Source of the DNA: Candidatus Woesearchaeota archaeon
Lineage (GTDB): Archaea > Nanobdellota > Nanobdellia > Woesearchaeales > GCA-023898365
NCBI GenBank assembly: GCA_023898365.1
Contig: CP060219.1
Location: 1,067,584-1,131,583 of the forward strand
Length of the DNA stretch: 64,000 bases
Direction: 5' to 3'
Under the pieces are notes generated by a model. That model saw nothing but the letters and a program-made list of their open reading frames with translations, had not been told where the DNA came from and made no database searches. The position numbers and the translations under genes were made by a program. This document shows, piece after piece, positions 18,522 through 26,975 of the stretch. How positions within the stretch are numbered: position 1 is the first letter of the stretch; each line of letters starts with the position of its first letter.

Positions 18522-18536
18522 TTTTCTTGGCAGCTT
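18522..18536 (-). other. 16S processing stem, 5' arm
   Basis: Perfect 15-nt complement of 16913-16927; it lies about 90 nt before the mature 16S 5' end in the leader. Confidence 0.75.
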
Positions 18537-18676
18537 TCCTTCCAGTACTTGAGCGTGAGTCAAGCACATACGTGCTGTGGTATCCAAAGAATGACCCCAA
18601 CCGGTTTGGTAGAGGATAGCTTGCTTCACCAAGGAGGTGATAAAATAAATGTGATTACGGTGTGAGAATCGCGTTC

Positions 18677-18692
18677 GCTTTAAAAAACTTTT
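18677..18692 (-). promoter_or_regulatory. Probable rRNA operon promoter (TATA box)
   Basis: The minus strand reads AAAAGTTTTTTAAAGCG, an AT-rich TATA element preceded by a CCAAAA that could serve as the TFB element. Transcription would start near 18655, giving a leader of about 220 nt before 16S. No stronger TATA is seen between it and 16S. Confidence 0.45.
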
Positions 18693-18938
18693 GGATAAGT
18701 GACCCTATCAAAAAAGCAAAGAAGACCAAAAAATCATGTTCCAAGTTTTTGGTTAATCTGATTTTTAATTTCGATCTTTATATATTTTGTGCACAAGAAC
18801 AATCAGGGCATAGAGCAACGTCAAAGAAGAAACAAAAATGAGCACACCATAAACAAACAATTTTTTAAACTCATTCTTATTCGTCACCAATACTGAGAAC
18901 CAGATACAAAGCTGGAGGATCTCGGGGAGAAATCGAAA

Positions 18939-19367
18939 ATGGACGTAAAATTAAACATGGGCGAGCCAAAAAGTGGCAAGACCAAAACACATACCATTGC
19001 TGCTGAGAACGTTAAGAACGTTCGCGGATTAAAAATTGGCGACAAATTCAAAGGAGAACTTGTTGACCTTCCTGGTTACGAATTTCAAATCACCGGCGGT
19101 AGCGACCATTGTGGGTTTCCAATGAGAAGCGACGTTTCCGGATCAAAAAGAAAAAAACTTCTTCTCTCAAGTGGTGTTGGCATCAGATCAAAACGCAAAG
19201 GTCTTCGCCTTCGAAAGAGCATTGCAGGAAATGAAGTGTTTGAAAACACAGCACAAATCAATGTGAAAGTGCTCAAAATAGGAAAGGAGAACTTGTTTGC
19301 AGATCCAAAACCTGAAGAGCCTGCTCCAGAAGAAAAGAAAGAAGCTACTCCTGAAAAAAAGGAGTAA
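18939..19367 (+). CDS. rps6e: Ribosomal protein S6e
   Basis: The 142-residue protein matches archaeal S6e: the N-terminal strand 'MDVKLNMGEPKSGKTKTH', the 'GLKIGDKFKGELVDLPGYEFQITGGSDHCGFPMRSDVSGSKRK' core (family: GGSDxxGFPMRxDVxGxxRK) and the basic 'SKRKGLRLRKSIAGN' segment. The C-terminal tail is a low-complexity Pro/Glu/Lys run (from about 123), longer than the minimal archaeal form. A GGGGAG ribosome site lies 8 nt upstream. TATA candidates are at 18861-18870 and 18775-18787, so it has a leader. It diverges from the rRNA operon. Confidence 0.93.
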   Translation: MDVKLNMGEPKSGKTKTHTIAAENVKNVRGLKIGDKFKGELVDLPGYEFQITGGSDHCGFPMRSDVSGSKRKKLLLSSGVGIRSKRKGLRLRKSIAGNEVFENTAQINVKVLKIGKENLFADPKPEEPAPEEKKEATPEKKE

Positions 19368-19399
19368 CTTTTTAACCTTCTTCTTATTTTATTTTTCTT

Positions 19400-21073
19400 A
19401 TGGATTTCGTTAAAGAATTGCAACGACTCGTACACGAAGCGTTTGGCGTAGAAGTTAAGATAAGTCGTCCTAAACATCAGAAGTTTGGAGATTATTCTCT
19501 TGCAGCATTTGATTTGCAACGTGCGTTTCCGGGAAAATCAGTGCAAGAAATTGCCGCGCAAGTAAAACAAGTTTTTTCAGGAAATGAGTTGTTCGAACAA
19601 GTTGTTGAAGTAGGACCCTACGTGAATTTCTTTGTCAAAAAAAATCTTCTTGCAAAAGCAGCCTTTGAAGAACCCACTTTTGAAAAAAAAACTGAACGAG
19701 TGCTCATAGAATTTTCTGCCCCGAATGTTGCTAAACCATTCTCATTTAATCACATTCGAACAACACTTATTGGTGCAGCCCTTTGTCGCATATACAGAGA
19801 AGTTGGCTACGACGTCATCGCATTCAACCACTTAGGTGATTGGGGAACGCAATATGGTAAACTCATTGTCGCATTCCAAAAATGGGGGACAGAAGAGGCG
19901 TTGCACGCAGCCGAAGACAAAGTTGATTATCTGGTTTCTCTCTACGTAAAATTTCATAAGGAAGCAGAAATTGATACCACACTTGATGAAAAAGCAAGAG
20001 AAGCATTTGCAAAACTTGAACAAGGAGATGCAACATACCTAGCGCAGTGGAAAGAATTTCGTGACTTATCAGTCAAAGAATTTGATCGCGTCTACAAACG
20101 TCTGGGCATCGAATTCGATCAGTATTTAGGCGAAAGTGATTATAATAAAGACATTCCACCACTTCTTGCAGAACTTGAAAAAAAGAATCTTCTCGTCACC
20201 TCTGAAGGAGCTAAAGTTGTCGAGCTTGAAGGCATGCCACCTTGCATCATTCTCAAAAGCGACGGATCAAGCATTTATGCGACACGAGATATTGCAGCCG
20301 CATTGTTTCGCTTCAATACATTTCATTTTCACAAAATGATATATGTTGTTGGTGCGGAACAAAAGCTTCATTTCCAACAATTTTTTGGTGTGATTAAAAA
20401 AATGGGATATGATTGGATCGATAACGTCCACCATGTCTCGTTTGGCCTTATTAAACTTGCAACCAAAGAAAAAATGTCAACAAGAAAAGGAACGATCATA
20501 AAGTTATCTACCATTTTTGACAAGGCAAAAGAATTAGCAAAACAAATCATAGAAGAAAAAAATGCTGAACTTGCTAAAGAATCGTCACTTGACGAGGTTG
20601 CTGAACAGGTAGGTGTTGGCGCAATCATCTTTAATGATCTAAAAACTGATCGTAACGCAGAAGTTATGTTTGATTGGGATAAACTCTTGAGTTTTGAAGG
20701 AGAAACAGGGCCCTACGTGCAGTACACGCATGCAAGAATAAAGAGCATCCTGAGAAAGTCATCACTTTCTTCTCAAGAAATTGCCGCAGGAGATACATCG
20801 CTTCTTACCGAACAAGAAGAGTTACTTCTCATCAATAAATTAAATGCGTACACGGAAGCACTCATTGAAGTGATTAATCAAGACAAGCCGCATGTCCTTG
20901 CACGATACCTTATCGATTTGGCGCAAACTGTAAATAATTATTATGCGAAAGTTCGTATTGTGCAAGAAGACAAACAAAGTGAAGCAGCTCGCCTTCGTTT
21001 ACTCGTAGTTGTAGCAGACCGCATCAAAAAAGGACTGTTGTTACTTGGCATCGCAGCGCCGGAGCAAATGTAA
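19400..21073 (+). CDS. argS: Arginyl-tRNA synthetase
   Basis: The 557-residue class I synthetase shows the N-terminal additional domain, the 'SAPNVAKPF' entry to the catalytic site, 'HLGDWGTQYGKL' (about 145-156), a KMSKS-type loop 'KMSTRKGT' near 357-364, and the C-terminal helical anticodon domain with 'GPYVQYTHARIKSILRK' . The HIGH signature itself reads SFNH (115-118) instead of HxGH, losing the first His and the Gly. This variant may belong to a known ArgRS subgroup. A TATA-like ACTTTTTAACC at 19367-19377 is 28 nt upstream. Dph2 starts 1 nt after the stop. Confidence 0.93.
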   Translation: MDFVKELQRLVHEAFGVEVKISRPKHQKFGDYSLAAFDLQRAFPGKSVQEIAAQVKQVFSGNELFEQVVEVGPYVNFFVKKNLLAKAAFEEPTFEKKTERVLIEFSAPNVAKPFSFNHIRTTLIGAALCRIYREVGYDVIAFNHLGDWGTQYGKLIVAFQKWGTEEALHAAEDKVDYLVSLYVKFHKEAEIDTTLDEKAREAFAKLEQGDATYLAQWKEFRDLSVKEFDRVYKRLGIEFDQYLGESDYNKDIPPLLAELEKKNLLVTSEGAKVVELEGMPPCIILKSDGSSIYATRDIAAALFRFNTFHFHKMIYVVGAEQKLHFQQFFGVIKKMGYDWIDNVHHVSFGLIKLATKEKMSTRKGTIIKLSTIFDKAKELAKQIIEEKNAELAKESSLDEVAEQVGVGAIIFNDLKTDRNAEVMFDWDKLLSFEGETGPYVQYTHARIKSILRKSSLSSQEIAAGDTSLLTEQEELLLINKLNAYTEALIEVINQDKPHVLARYLIDLAQTVNNYYAKVRIVQEDKQSEAARLRLLVVVADRIKKGLLLLGIAAPEQM

Positions 21074-21074
21074 A

Positions 21075-21788
21075 ATGAAAATTCTTCACGTACACGCAAA
21101 AGCAAACATAACAATCACCTTGCCAACAGACTTACTTCGCCTGTTGCCTAAGCGCGTTCTTCTCTTCACCACCATTCAATGTTATCATCAGTTCGAAACA
21201 ATCAAAGAACAACTCGTAGCAGCAGGCATTACGCCAATCGTTGCAAAAACCATTCACACACGTCACCCAGGTCAAATTCTTGGATGCAACACACAAAATT
21301 TTAGCGAATATATTGCTGACTCGTTTGATGCCATTCTCTATGTTGGCGACGGATTGTTTCATCCAACGGCGCTGCAAATGAAAAACGAGGTAGATGTGCA
21401 TGCGTACGACCCCTTTACAAACACCATCTCTCTGGTCAAAAGTGAAGACGTGGCAGTAATTCGAAAACAAGAACAAGCAGCAAAGAGCGCTTTTTATTTA
21501 GCAGAAAACGTTGGCGTTCTCGTTTCAACAAAACCAGGCCAGCAATTTCTTCGCCATGCCAAAAAACTTGAAACGCTCTATCCTCAAAAGAAGTTCTACT
21601 ATCTTCTTGATAACACACTTGACATTGGCGGGCTTGAAGACTTCCCATTCATTGAAGTGTTTGTTAACACCGCATGTCCTCGCATTGCGCTTGATGAAAA
21701 GGAAAAGTTTCGCAAGCCCATTGTGAATCTTGAAGATGTTTCAAATGAATTCTTAGAACATCAACTTTCGAGTGCAAAGAACAATTGA
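21075..21788 (+). CDS. dph2: Dph2-like diphthamide synthase lacking the N-terminal domain
   Basis: The 237-residue protein matches domains 2 and 3 of archaeal Dph2, the [4Fe-4S] enzyme that moves the aminocarboxypropyl group of SAM onto the EF-2 His. Seen are 'LLFTTIQCYHQ' (28-38), 'HPGQILGC' with Cys71, 'DAILYVGDGLFHP', 'VSTKPGQQ' and 'VNTACPRIALDE' with Cys201. Normal archaeal Dph2 is about 330-360 residues and has a first domain with a third cluster Cys; nothing of it precedes this ATG, which follows the argS stop by 1 nt. EF-2 in this window keeps the target His. It could work with a separate domain or through another ligand. Confidence 0.82.
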   Translation: MKILHVHAKANITITLPTDLLRLLPKRVLLFTTIQCYHQFETIKEQLVAAGITPIVAKTIHTRHPGQILGCNTQNFSEYIADSFDAILYVGDGLFHPTALQMKNEVDVHAYDPFTNTISLVKSEDVAVIRKQEQAAKSAFYLAENVGVLVSTKPGQQFLRHAKKLETLYPQKKFYYLLDNTLDIGGLEDFPFIEVFVNTACPRIALDEKEKFRKPIVNLEDVSNEFLEHQLSSAKNN

Positions 21789-23003
21789 TTATTTATTTAT
21801 CAAAGAAGGTTTTGGTAACCGTATGCGAACATCTTTTATAGAAAATGCAACAAAGAGCATGACAATCATTTCTACAAAGACCAAAAGAAAAACAAATCGA
21901 TACGGAAAGAAAAGCAACACAATTGCAGCAAGTAATTTGCTCGACATAGAAAAAATATCTCTAAAAGAAAGATACGTTCCATAATACGCTTCGACTTCAG
22001 ATTCTTTTGCTATGGTAAAAAAATAGGATTCTCTCGTTCCTTCTAAAAATGATGCTCCGAATGCTGCAAAGAACAAGAACAGAAGCATAAGAAATATGGA
22101 TTTCCCGCCAAACAAAAACGCCATAAGAGTAAACAAAGCTAAAATGGTAAAACCGCTAATAAAGAATCGTTTGTATCCATGTCTATCAACTAATTTGCCA
22201 ATCGTGTATTCGAGGGAAACAAGTGGAATGACCACAGCAAATAAAAACATGCCAATCCATTGCTCGCCAAGTCCTTCTCGAATAATAAACAAAGGAACAT
22301 ACGCATAAATTATTGCCCAAAACATGTTAGTTCCCCCGCTCAAAAAATATGCTTTGCGAAAAGGTTTTTTTCCAAAAAACATTTTTAATTTTTGAATTGA
22401 GCGAGCTTCGATGAAATGCTTTCTTAAATGATCTTTAGGAAAGGAAAACAATCGAACAAGAAGAGCGGCAAGAACAAAGAATATAGAAATAAGAAAAAAA
22501 ACACTGCGCACCCCATATCGCGCTGCAAAAAATCCTGCAATGAGTGGTGCAATCATCCAACCCACATTCAAGAGCGCATAGAGCAATCCTTCTTGCGTTC
22601 CCAATTCTGAGTGCTTAATTGATCGTCGAAACAATATACCGAATGTTGTCTGTCGCAACACATTTGCCGCGACCATGAGTATGATAAGAAGCAAAAGAAG
22701 CCAGACAGACGAAATGAACGTATAAGAAATCATAATCAGAGACAACGCGAGAAGACTCCCGATAAAGAATTGACGCTTTGAATATTTATCGACAAAATTT
22801 GCAATTGAAAAAAAACACAAAACTGAAAGTAAGCTCATAGCACTACTCACAAACCCAACATAAGAAATGTTATGTAAGAATGAATCAAGATACACGCTCC
22901 ACACCGTATCTACCGCAGCTAGTGCCAAAGTCGAAAACAAACCAACAATGACAAGGCGATGCGAAACACTGCGCACAGGCCTGCGATGTAAGATGTGATG
23001 CAT
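21789..23003 (-). CDS. MFS transporter
   Basis: A 404-residue polytopic protein with about 12 membrane helices in two six-helix halves. The loop after helix 2 reads 'NFVDKYSKRQFFIG' and the equivalent in the second half 'GKLVDRHGYKRFFISG', both of the MFS motif A type (G/N-x-x-x-D-x-x-G/S-x-R/K). An 'EGLLYALLNVGWMIAPLIAGF' segment in helix 4-5 matches motif C-like regions of drug or sugar efflux members. Substrate unknown. TATA is a 14-bp palindrome at 23021-23034. It converges exactly on dph2: the two stops abut. Confidence 0.85.
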   Translation of the reverse strand: MHHILHRRPVRSVSHRLVIVGLFSTLALAAVDTVWSVYLDSFLHNISYVGFVSSAMSLLSVLCFFSIANFVDKYSKRQFFIGSLLALSLIMISYTFISSVWLLLLLIILMVAANVLRQTTFGILFRRSIKHSELGTQEGLLYALLNVGWMIAPLIAGFFAARYGVRSVFFLISIFFVLAALLVRLFSFPKDHLRKHFIEARSIQKLKMFFGKKPFRKAYFLSGGTNMFWAIIYAYVPLFIIREGLGEQWIGMFLFAVVIPLVSLEYTIGKLVDRHGYKRFFISGFTILALFTLMAFLFGGKSIFLMLLFLFFAAFGASFLEGTRESYFFTIAKESEVEAYYGTYLSFRDIFSMSSKLLAAIVLLFFPYRFVFLLVFVEMIVMLFVAFSIKDVRIRLPKPSLINK

Positions 23004-23020
23004 ACCTTTTTTGTATCAGA

Positions 23021-23034
23021 AGTATTTAAATACT
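23021..23034. promoter_or_regulatory. 14-bp palindrome containing the MFS gene TATA box
   Basis: AGTATTTAAATACT is a perfect palindrome centred about 25 nt from the MFS ATG (23003). It can be the TATA box itself, or an overlapping repressor site. The divergent helicase gene has its own TATA (ACATATAAAT, 23075-23084, about 25 nt from its ATG). Confidence 0.45.
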
Positions 23035-23104
23035 TATCGAAGAAGGCGAAGTTGAAAATTCATTCTTCCAATGGACATATAAATCCTGCAAGATTACTGC
23101 CCGT

Positions 23105-24736
23105 ATGGATCTTTGGCCCTGGCAAGAAGATGCGCTTGCAGCGCTTGCAAAAACAGACTATAATGGTGTCTTAAAAGTTGCAAGTGGAAAAGGAAAAACG
23201 GTGCTCGCGCTCGCAGTTATTGAAAAAATACTTTCTGAACATCAAGGAAGTAAAGCGCTTGTCGTTGTCCCCACCATCAACCTCATGCATCAATGGGCTG
23301 AAGAAATAAACAAATTCATTCCGCAGAGAACGCATTCGTTTTACTTTGGCGAAGAAAAAAACGAGTCAGGAGATGTTGTTATTGCAGTTATTAATTCAGC
23401 AACAAGCCATTCATTTGTCTCAACGTTTCGTATGAAAGTGCTTGATGAAATCCATCACTACGGAGCAGAATTGTATCAAGGCATTTTTTCTGTTCCTACT
23501 ATGCACACGATTGGTCTTTCTGCAACGCCAGAGCGAGACGATGAAGGAGACTTAGCCATTAGATACGGAGCGGGAAAAATAGTTTTCGAACTTGAAAACT
23601 TAGCAGAACTTCAAGAACGATTTACTCTCTTTACCGTTCGCGTTCCACTTACTATTTCAGAATATCAACGTTATGTTGATCTTCGAGGACAATACAAGAA
23701 ATTACTGGTTATTGGCAACCTCCAATCAAGAAGTGTTGAGCGAGCAGCAAAGCGCGGGAGCAAGTACGCGCTTGCTATCTTAAAGATTTGGTCGCAGATG
23801 ACGCACATCCGCCATGTTGCAACAAACAAGCTTCCTTGTATAAAAGCAATCATGCAAGATGAACAAGATAAGAAGATCATTATTTTTTCTGAAAGTATTG
23901 AGTTTTCAGAAAAGGTTGGTTCTGAAACAGGAGCAATCGTTGTACATAGCAAATTAAGTAAGAAAGAAGTACTCAAACGACTTGAACAATTTCGAGCCTT
24001 AGAAAAAGGCGTTCTCGTTGCGCCGCGACTCATCGACGAAGGGTATGATGTGCCTGATGCGAACGTTGCCATTATTGCAAGCTTCTCAAGATCAAGCAGA
24101 CAAATGATTCAGCGAGACGGACGATTACTTCGCAAAAAAGATTTTGTGCGCAGATACACGTTAGTTCTTGACTTAATAGAAGAAGAAAAATACTTTACCA
24201 TTCTGCGCAAAACAAACACAGCAGACATTGCAAAAGAAGGGGCATGGCTTCGCTTCGAAGGACAATTCCTTGAAGATGTTGCGTGCAAAGAACAGTTCAA
24301 CGAATTCTTAGAAGACGATGAACATTATGAAGCATGGGTAATGCAACGACTTGACTATTATCATAACACGCAACAAATGAGTGCAGACTTTTACGATCGC
24401 CATAAACCAACCATCTTAAGATTGGTACAAGACAATCCCGCGCGGTACCCTTCCTTACAAGAAAAACGCACAAACAAAAAAGTACGCATAGCAAACGATT
24501 TTTCCGAAGCAAAAGAACGAGAACTCAAAGAACAATTACGAAGCATCACCGCACGCGTACTTATGCCCGACGAAATATTTACCACGTTAATGCGCTGCAT
24601 TGAAGGAGAACCATTTGAACTCGACCATGACGTGAATACCTACATACAAACCATCGCTGAGAGCAAACACCACATCTGGCCAGAAGAACTCCACCGATTT
24701 CTCAAACTCATTGCAAAAGAAATAAAGAAGTTCTAA
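23105..24736 (+). CDS. XPB/Rad25-like superfamily 2 DNA helicase
   Basis: The 543-residue protein starts directly with the helicase core: WPWQEDAL Q-motif-like entry, Walker A ASGKGKTVLA (Lys31), 'VVVPTINLMHQW' motif Ia, DEIHH motif II (114-118), SATPERDD motif III, and motifs V/VI 'LIDEGYDVPDANVAIIAS ... RQMIQRDGRLLR'. The order and DExHH variant fit XPB-like repair/transcription helicases, though the N-terminal damage-recognition domain is missing. A 150-residue C-terminal part (about 390-543) is unrecognised. No Bax1 nuclease partner lies beside it. It converges on and overlaps the YgiQ gene by 4 nt. Confidence 0.82.
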   Translation: MDLWPWQEDALAALAKTDYNGVLKVASGKGKTVLALAVIEKILSEHQGSKALVVVPTINLMHQWAEEINKFIPQRTHSFYFGEEKNESGDVVIAVINSATSHSFVSTFRMKVLDEIHHYGAELYQGIFSVPTMHTIGLSATPERDDEGDLAIRYGAGKIVFELENLAELQERFTLFTVRVPLTISEYQRYVDLRGQYKKLLVIGNLQSRSVERAAKRGSKYALAILKIWSQMTHIRHVATNKLPCIKAIMQDEQDKKIIIFSESIEFSEKVGSETGAIVVHSKLSKKEVLKRLEQFRALEKGVLVAPRLIDEGYDVPDANVAIIASFSRSSRQMIQRDGRLLRKKDFVRRYTLVLDLIEEEKYFTILRKTNTADIAKEGAWLRFEGQFLEDVACKEQFNEFLEDDEHYEAWVMQRLDYYHNTQQMSADFYDRHKPTILRLVQDNPARYPSLQEKRTNKKVRIANDFSEAKERELKEQLRSITARVLMPDEIFTTLMRCIEGEPFELDHDVNTYIQTIAESKHHIWPEELHRFLKLIAKEIKKF

Positions 24737-26244
24737 GCTTCGTAAAGAACACGTTTTTGTTCTTTTTTTTCTTTGTACGTGTAGGGGACATGAATTTTGT
24801 TTTTTTTCAGATCCATTCCTGTGTAGTACATGCATGTTGAGTCAGTCATTGGCGTTGGGATGAACACTTGCACATCATGTGCGTTTTTTAGCCCCTTCAT
24901 TGCTTGGTGTAATTCCTTTGCTTCTTTCATTGTTGATCCAGGATGCGCAGTGATAAAATAATAGGAAAGTTCTTTATTCGTGTTGAGACTTTCAAAGAAG
25001 TTGATGAAGTTTTGTAAGTTGCCTTCATCTTTTTGCATGAGTTGTAAGACGTTTTTATTGACATGCTCTGGAGCAATACGCAACGTGTCATAAATATGGC
25101 CTCCTGCAACCAGTTCTTTGACATATTCCTCACTTGCTAAATCATAGCGAATGCCGCTACGAATGTAAATGTGCTTAACTCCTTTAATCGCGCGGAGCTT
25201 TCGTAAGAGCGAAATGAGTCGCTTGTTTGATCGATCGAGGACTGAGCAACCTTGCAAGCACGCTCTGGTGCATTTGCCGCAATCCATACCGTACATGTTC
25301 GCACTTGGCCCGCCAAGATCATCAACGTTGCCTTTGAAATGAGGAAGCGTTGTCATTGCTGTTATCTCTCGGATGATTGACTCTTCAGACCGGCTTACAA
25401 TTTTATCTCCTTGAATTAAGGGGAGTGCACAGAAACTGCATTCGCCAAGACAACCTCTATGCGTAACCACCGAAAACTCAAAGCCACGCAACGTCTTAGG
25501 TACTTTTCTCGTAAAGGGTAATTCGTAGTATTCGTCTAAATCTTGCGAGGTGTATTTTGGCGAGACATATTGGATGACGTACCTGGTATCTACTTTCTGC
25601 GCCAACGTTTTGATGTTCGTTAATCCATTTTGTAAATCTACAAAAGCCTCCTTTGAAGCAACGACTTCTTCATAAGAGGGAAGCACCGTTGCAGCATCAG
25701 GCAGTTCTTTTGTTAAGATGCACGTTCCTTTGATATCAAAAAGATCTTTTCCTTCCTTGATCCGTTGCGCGATTTCAAGAATAGGTTTTTCCCCGTTGCC
25801 ATAGACCATGATATCAGCTCGCGTATCAACAAGAATGGGTTTTCTTAGTTTATTTTGCCAATAATCATAATGCGCAAAGCGTCTGAGTGTTGCTTCAGTA
25901 CCCCCTAGGACCAAAGGAACACCCTTGAAATGTTCTTTGAGCCAATTGCAATACACAATAAGCGCACGATCCATGACCTTTTCATCGTACTCAGCGAACT
26001 CATCTTCATCCCTGCGTTTTTTTAATGGTGTGTAGTTTCGTACCATCGAATCAATAGCACCTGACGAGACGCCAAAGAACAGTTTCGGAGCGCCAAGCTT
26101 CGTTACGTCCTTTGCGCTTGTTGGTTGTTCGATAACTCCAACAGAGTAGCCATACTTTTCTAAAAGTCTTTTAAGAAGACCAACTCCTGAGAGTGGGTGA
26201 TCGAAGAAGAGCTCCCCAATAACAAAGACAACATCGTACTGCAT
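24733..26244 (-). CDS. YgiQ family radical SAM protein
   Basis: A 503-residue protein of the YgiQ/UPF0313 family. The N-terminal B12-binding-like Rossmann part (1-200) includes 'LVLGGTEATLRRFAHYDYW', a YgiQ hallmark. The radical SAM cluster is HRGCLGECSFC (about 261-271) and a second Cys patch 'MDCGKCTRACLQGC' follows near 309-322. C-terminal 'RIAPEHVNKNVLQLM' and 'FITAHPGSTMKEAKELH' complete the family pattern. Bacterial members are longer (650-750); archaeal ones are usually near this size. The reaction is unknown. TATA-like CTTTTAAAAAC near 26263-26273; leaderless start likely. Confidence 0.9.
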   Translation of the reverse strand: MQYDVVFVIGELFFDHPLSGVGLLKRLLEKYGYSVGVIEQPTSAKDVTKLGAPKLFFGVSSGAIDSMVRNYTPLKKRRDEDEFAEYDEKVMDRALIVYCNWLKEHFKGVPLVLGGTEATLRRFAHYDYWQNKLRKPILVDTRADIMVYGNGEKPILEIAQRIKEGKDLFDIKGTCILTKELPDAATVLPSYEEVVASKEAFVDLQNGLTNIKTLAQKVDTRYVIQYVSPKYTSQDLDEYYELPFTRKVPKTLRGFEFSVVTHRGCLGECSFCALPLIQGDKIVSRSEESIIREITAMTTLPHFKGNVDDLGGPSANMYGMDCGKCTRACLQGCSVLDRSNKRLISLLRKLRAIKGVKHIYIRSGIRYDLASEEYVKELVAGGHIYDTLRIAPEHVNKNVLQLMQKDEGNLQNFINFFESLNTNKELSYYFITAHPGSTMKEAKELHQAMKGLKNAHDVQVFIPTPMTDSTCMYYTGMDLKKNKIHVPYTYKEKKEQKRVLYEA

Positions 26245-26306
26245 ACAAATAGAAGCGAAGAGTTGTTTTTAAAAGATGTGATTGATACAACCGCAAAGAT
26301 CAAGAA

Positions 26307-26954
26307 TCAATCACCAAAATCATGCTCTTCCATTTCTAAGAGTTTAACAAACTCAATGCCGTGCTTTGGTAAGACCACACTTGGCACTTTATGGTTTGCG
26401 CCGATGCGATCAGGACGCAGCCTGCCATCATGCACGGGAAAGCAAACCTTTGGTTTTTGCGCTAAGGCATACTCGATTGCTTCTGAGATTTTCATCCACG
26501 GGCCTTCAACTGGCAAGGCGAGCAAGGGAACTGGTTTGTCTATTACCGTGAACGCATCCCCCGGATAGAATAAATAGTTATCAATGAAATACCCCGTATT
26601 TTCTACTTGCCCGATTTCTTTGTAGATTTCCTCGTGTTGTGTGCCAAATGCTTCAAACAAGAGTTCATTAAAAACTTCTGAGTTACCATCAGTTAATATT
26701 TTGAAGTCAACCTTCATTTCTGAGAGAATTATTCCAACACCGTTGTTTGTTACAATGATCGCGTTCGGATTGTTCTTCTTGACCAACTCTAATGAGGAAG
26801 TGTGTAAATGATCACCATGCTCATGTGTTATGAGAATAATATCGACATCTTTGACATCTTCGTAACCTTCTGCATACGCACCTGGATCAGTTAAGATTCT
26901 CTTACCCTTATGATCAATCTGCATACAACAATGTCCAAGTTTTTTGATTTTCAT
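26307..26954 (-). CDS. Metallo-beta-lactamase fold hydrolase
   Basis: A 215-residue MBL-fold protein of the COG2220 (UlaG-like) type: 'KKLGHCCMQIDHKGKRILTDPG' N-terminus with the metal-independent strand, the HEHGDH site at about 46-51, 'GDAF' Asp ligand near 160, and a C-terminal 'VCFPVHDGRL' His. These give a two-metal hydrolase site. Substrate unknown; relatives act on lactones or phosphodiesters. The ATG at 26954 is supported by a TATA-like CTTTATATAATTC about 27 nt upstream; a start four codons earlier is possible. That TATA overlaps the end of the upstream kinase gene. Confidence 0.85.
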   Translation of the reverse strand: MKIKKLGHCCMQIDHKGKRILTDPGAYAEGYEDVKDVDIILITHEHGDHLHTSSLELVKKNNPNAIIVTNNGVGIILSEMKVDFKILTDGNSEVFNELLFEAFGTQHEEIYKEIGQVENTGYFIDNYLFYPGDAFTVIDKPVPLLALPVEGPWMKISEAIEYALAQKPKVCFPVHDGRLRPDRIGANHKVPSVVLPKHGIEFVKLLEMEEHDFGD

Positions 26955-26975
26955 AGGATTGGTCAAAGGTAAGAA

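Larger units (their letters stand above)
18434..18764 (-). other. rRNA operon leader and promoter region, no protein gene seen
   Basis: This stretch of about 330 nt upstream of 16S holds the 5' processing arm (18522-18536), an imperfect hairpin built on GATGAT...ATCATC (18489-18512), the promoter (18677-18692) and a copy of the 11-nt anti-SD sequence ATCACCTCCTT (minus strand, 18631-18641), followed by GGTG so that CACC/GGTG could form a small hairpin. On the plus strand the same bases read as a full Shine-Dalgarno, but the following ATG is immediately stopped. Confidence 0.6.

Noticed and set aside
18631..18650. Strong plus-strand Shine-Dalgarno followed by ATG
   Set aside because: The ATG at 18649 is followed at once by TGA, and the alternative GTG stops after two more codons; no coding sequence follows. 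It is better explained as an anti-SD copy on the rRNA strand.
18765..18887. 40-residue membrane-helix-like frame on the minus strand (GTG start at 18887)
   Set aside because: The sequence has a convincing hydrophobic helix, but no TATA or ribosome site precedes the GTG, and the frame lies in the rps6e leader. Kept only as a weak candidate for a small membrane protein.
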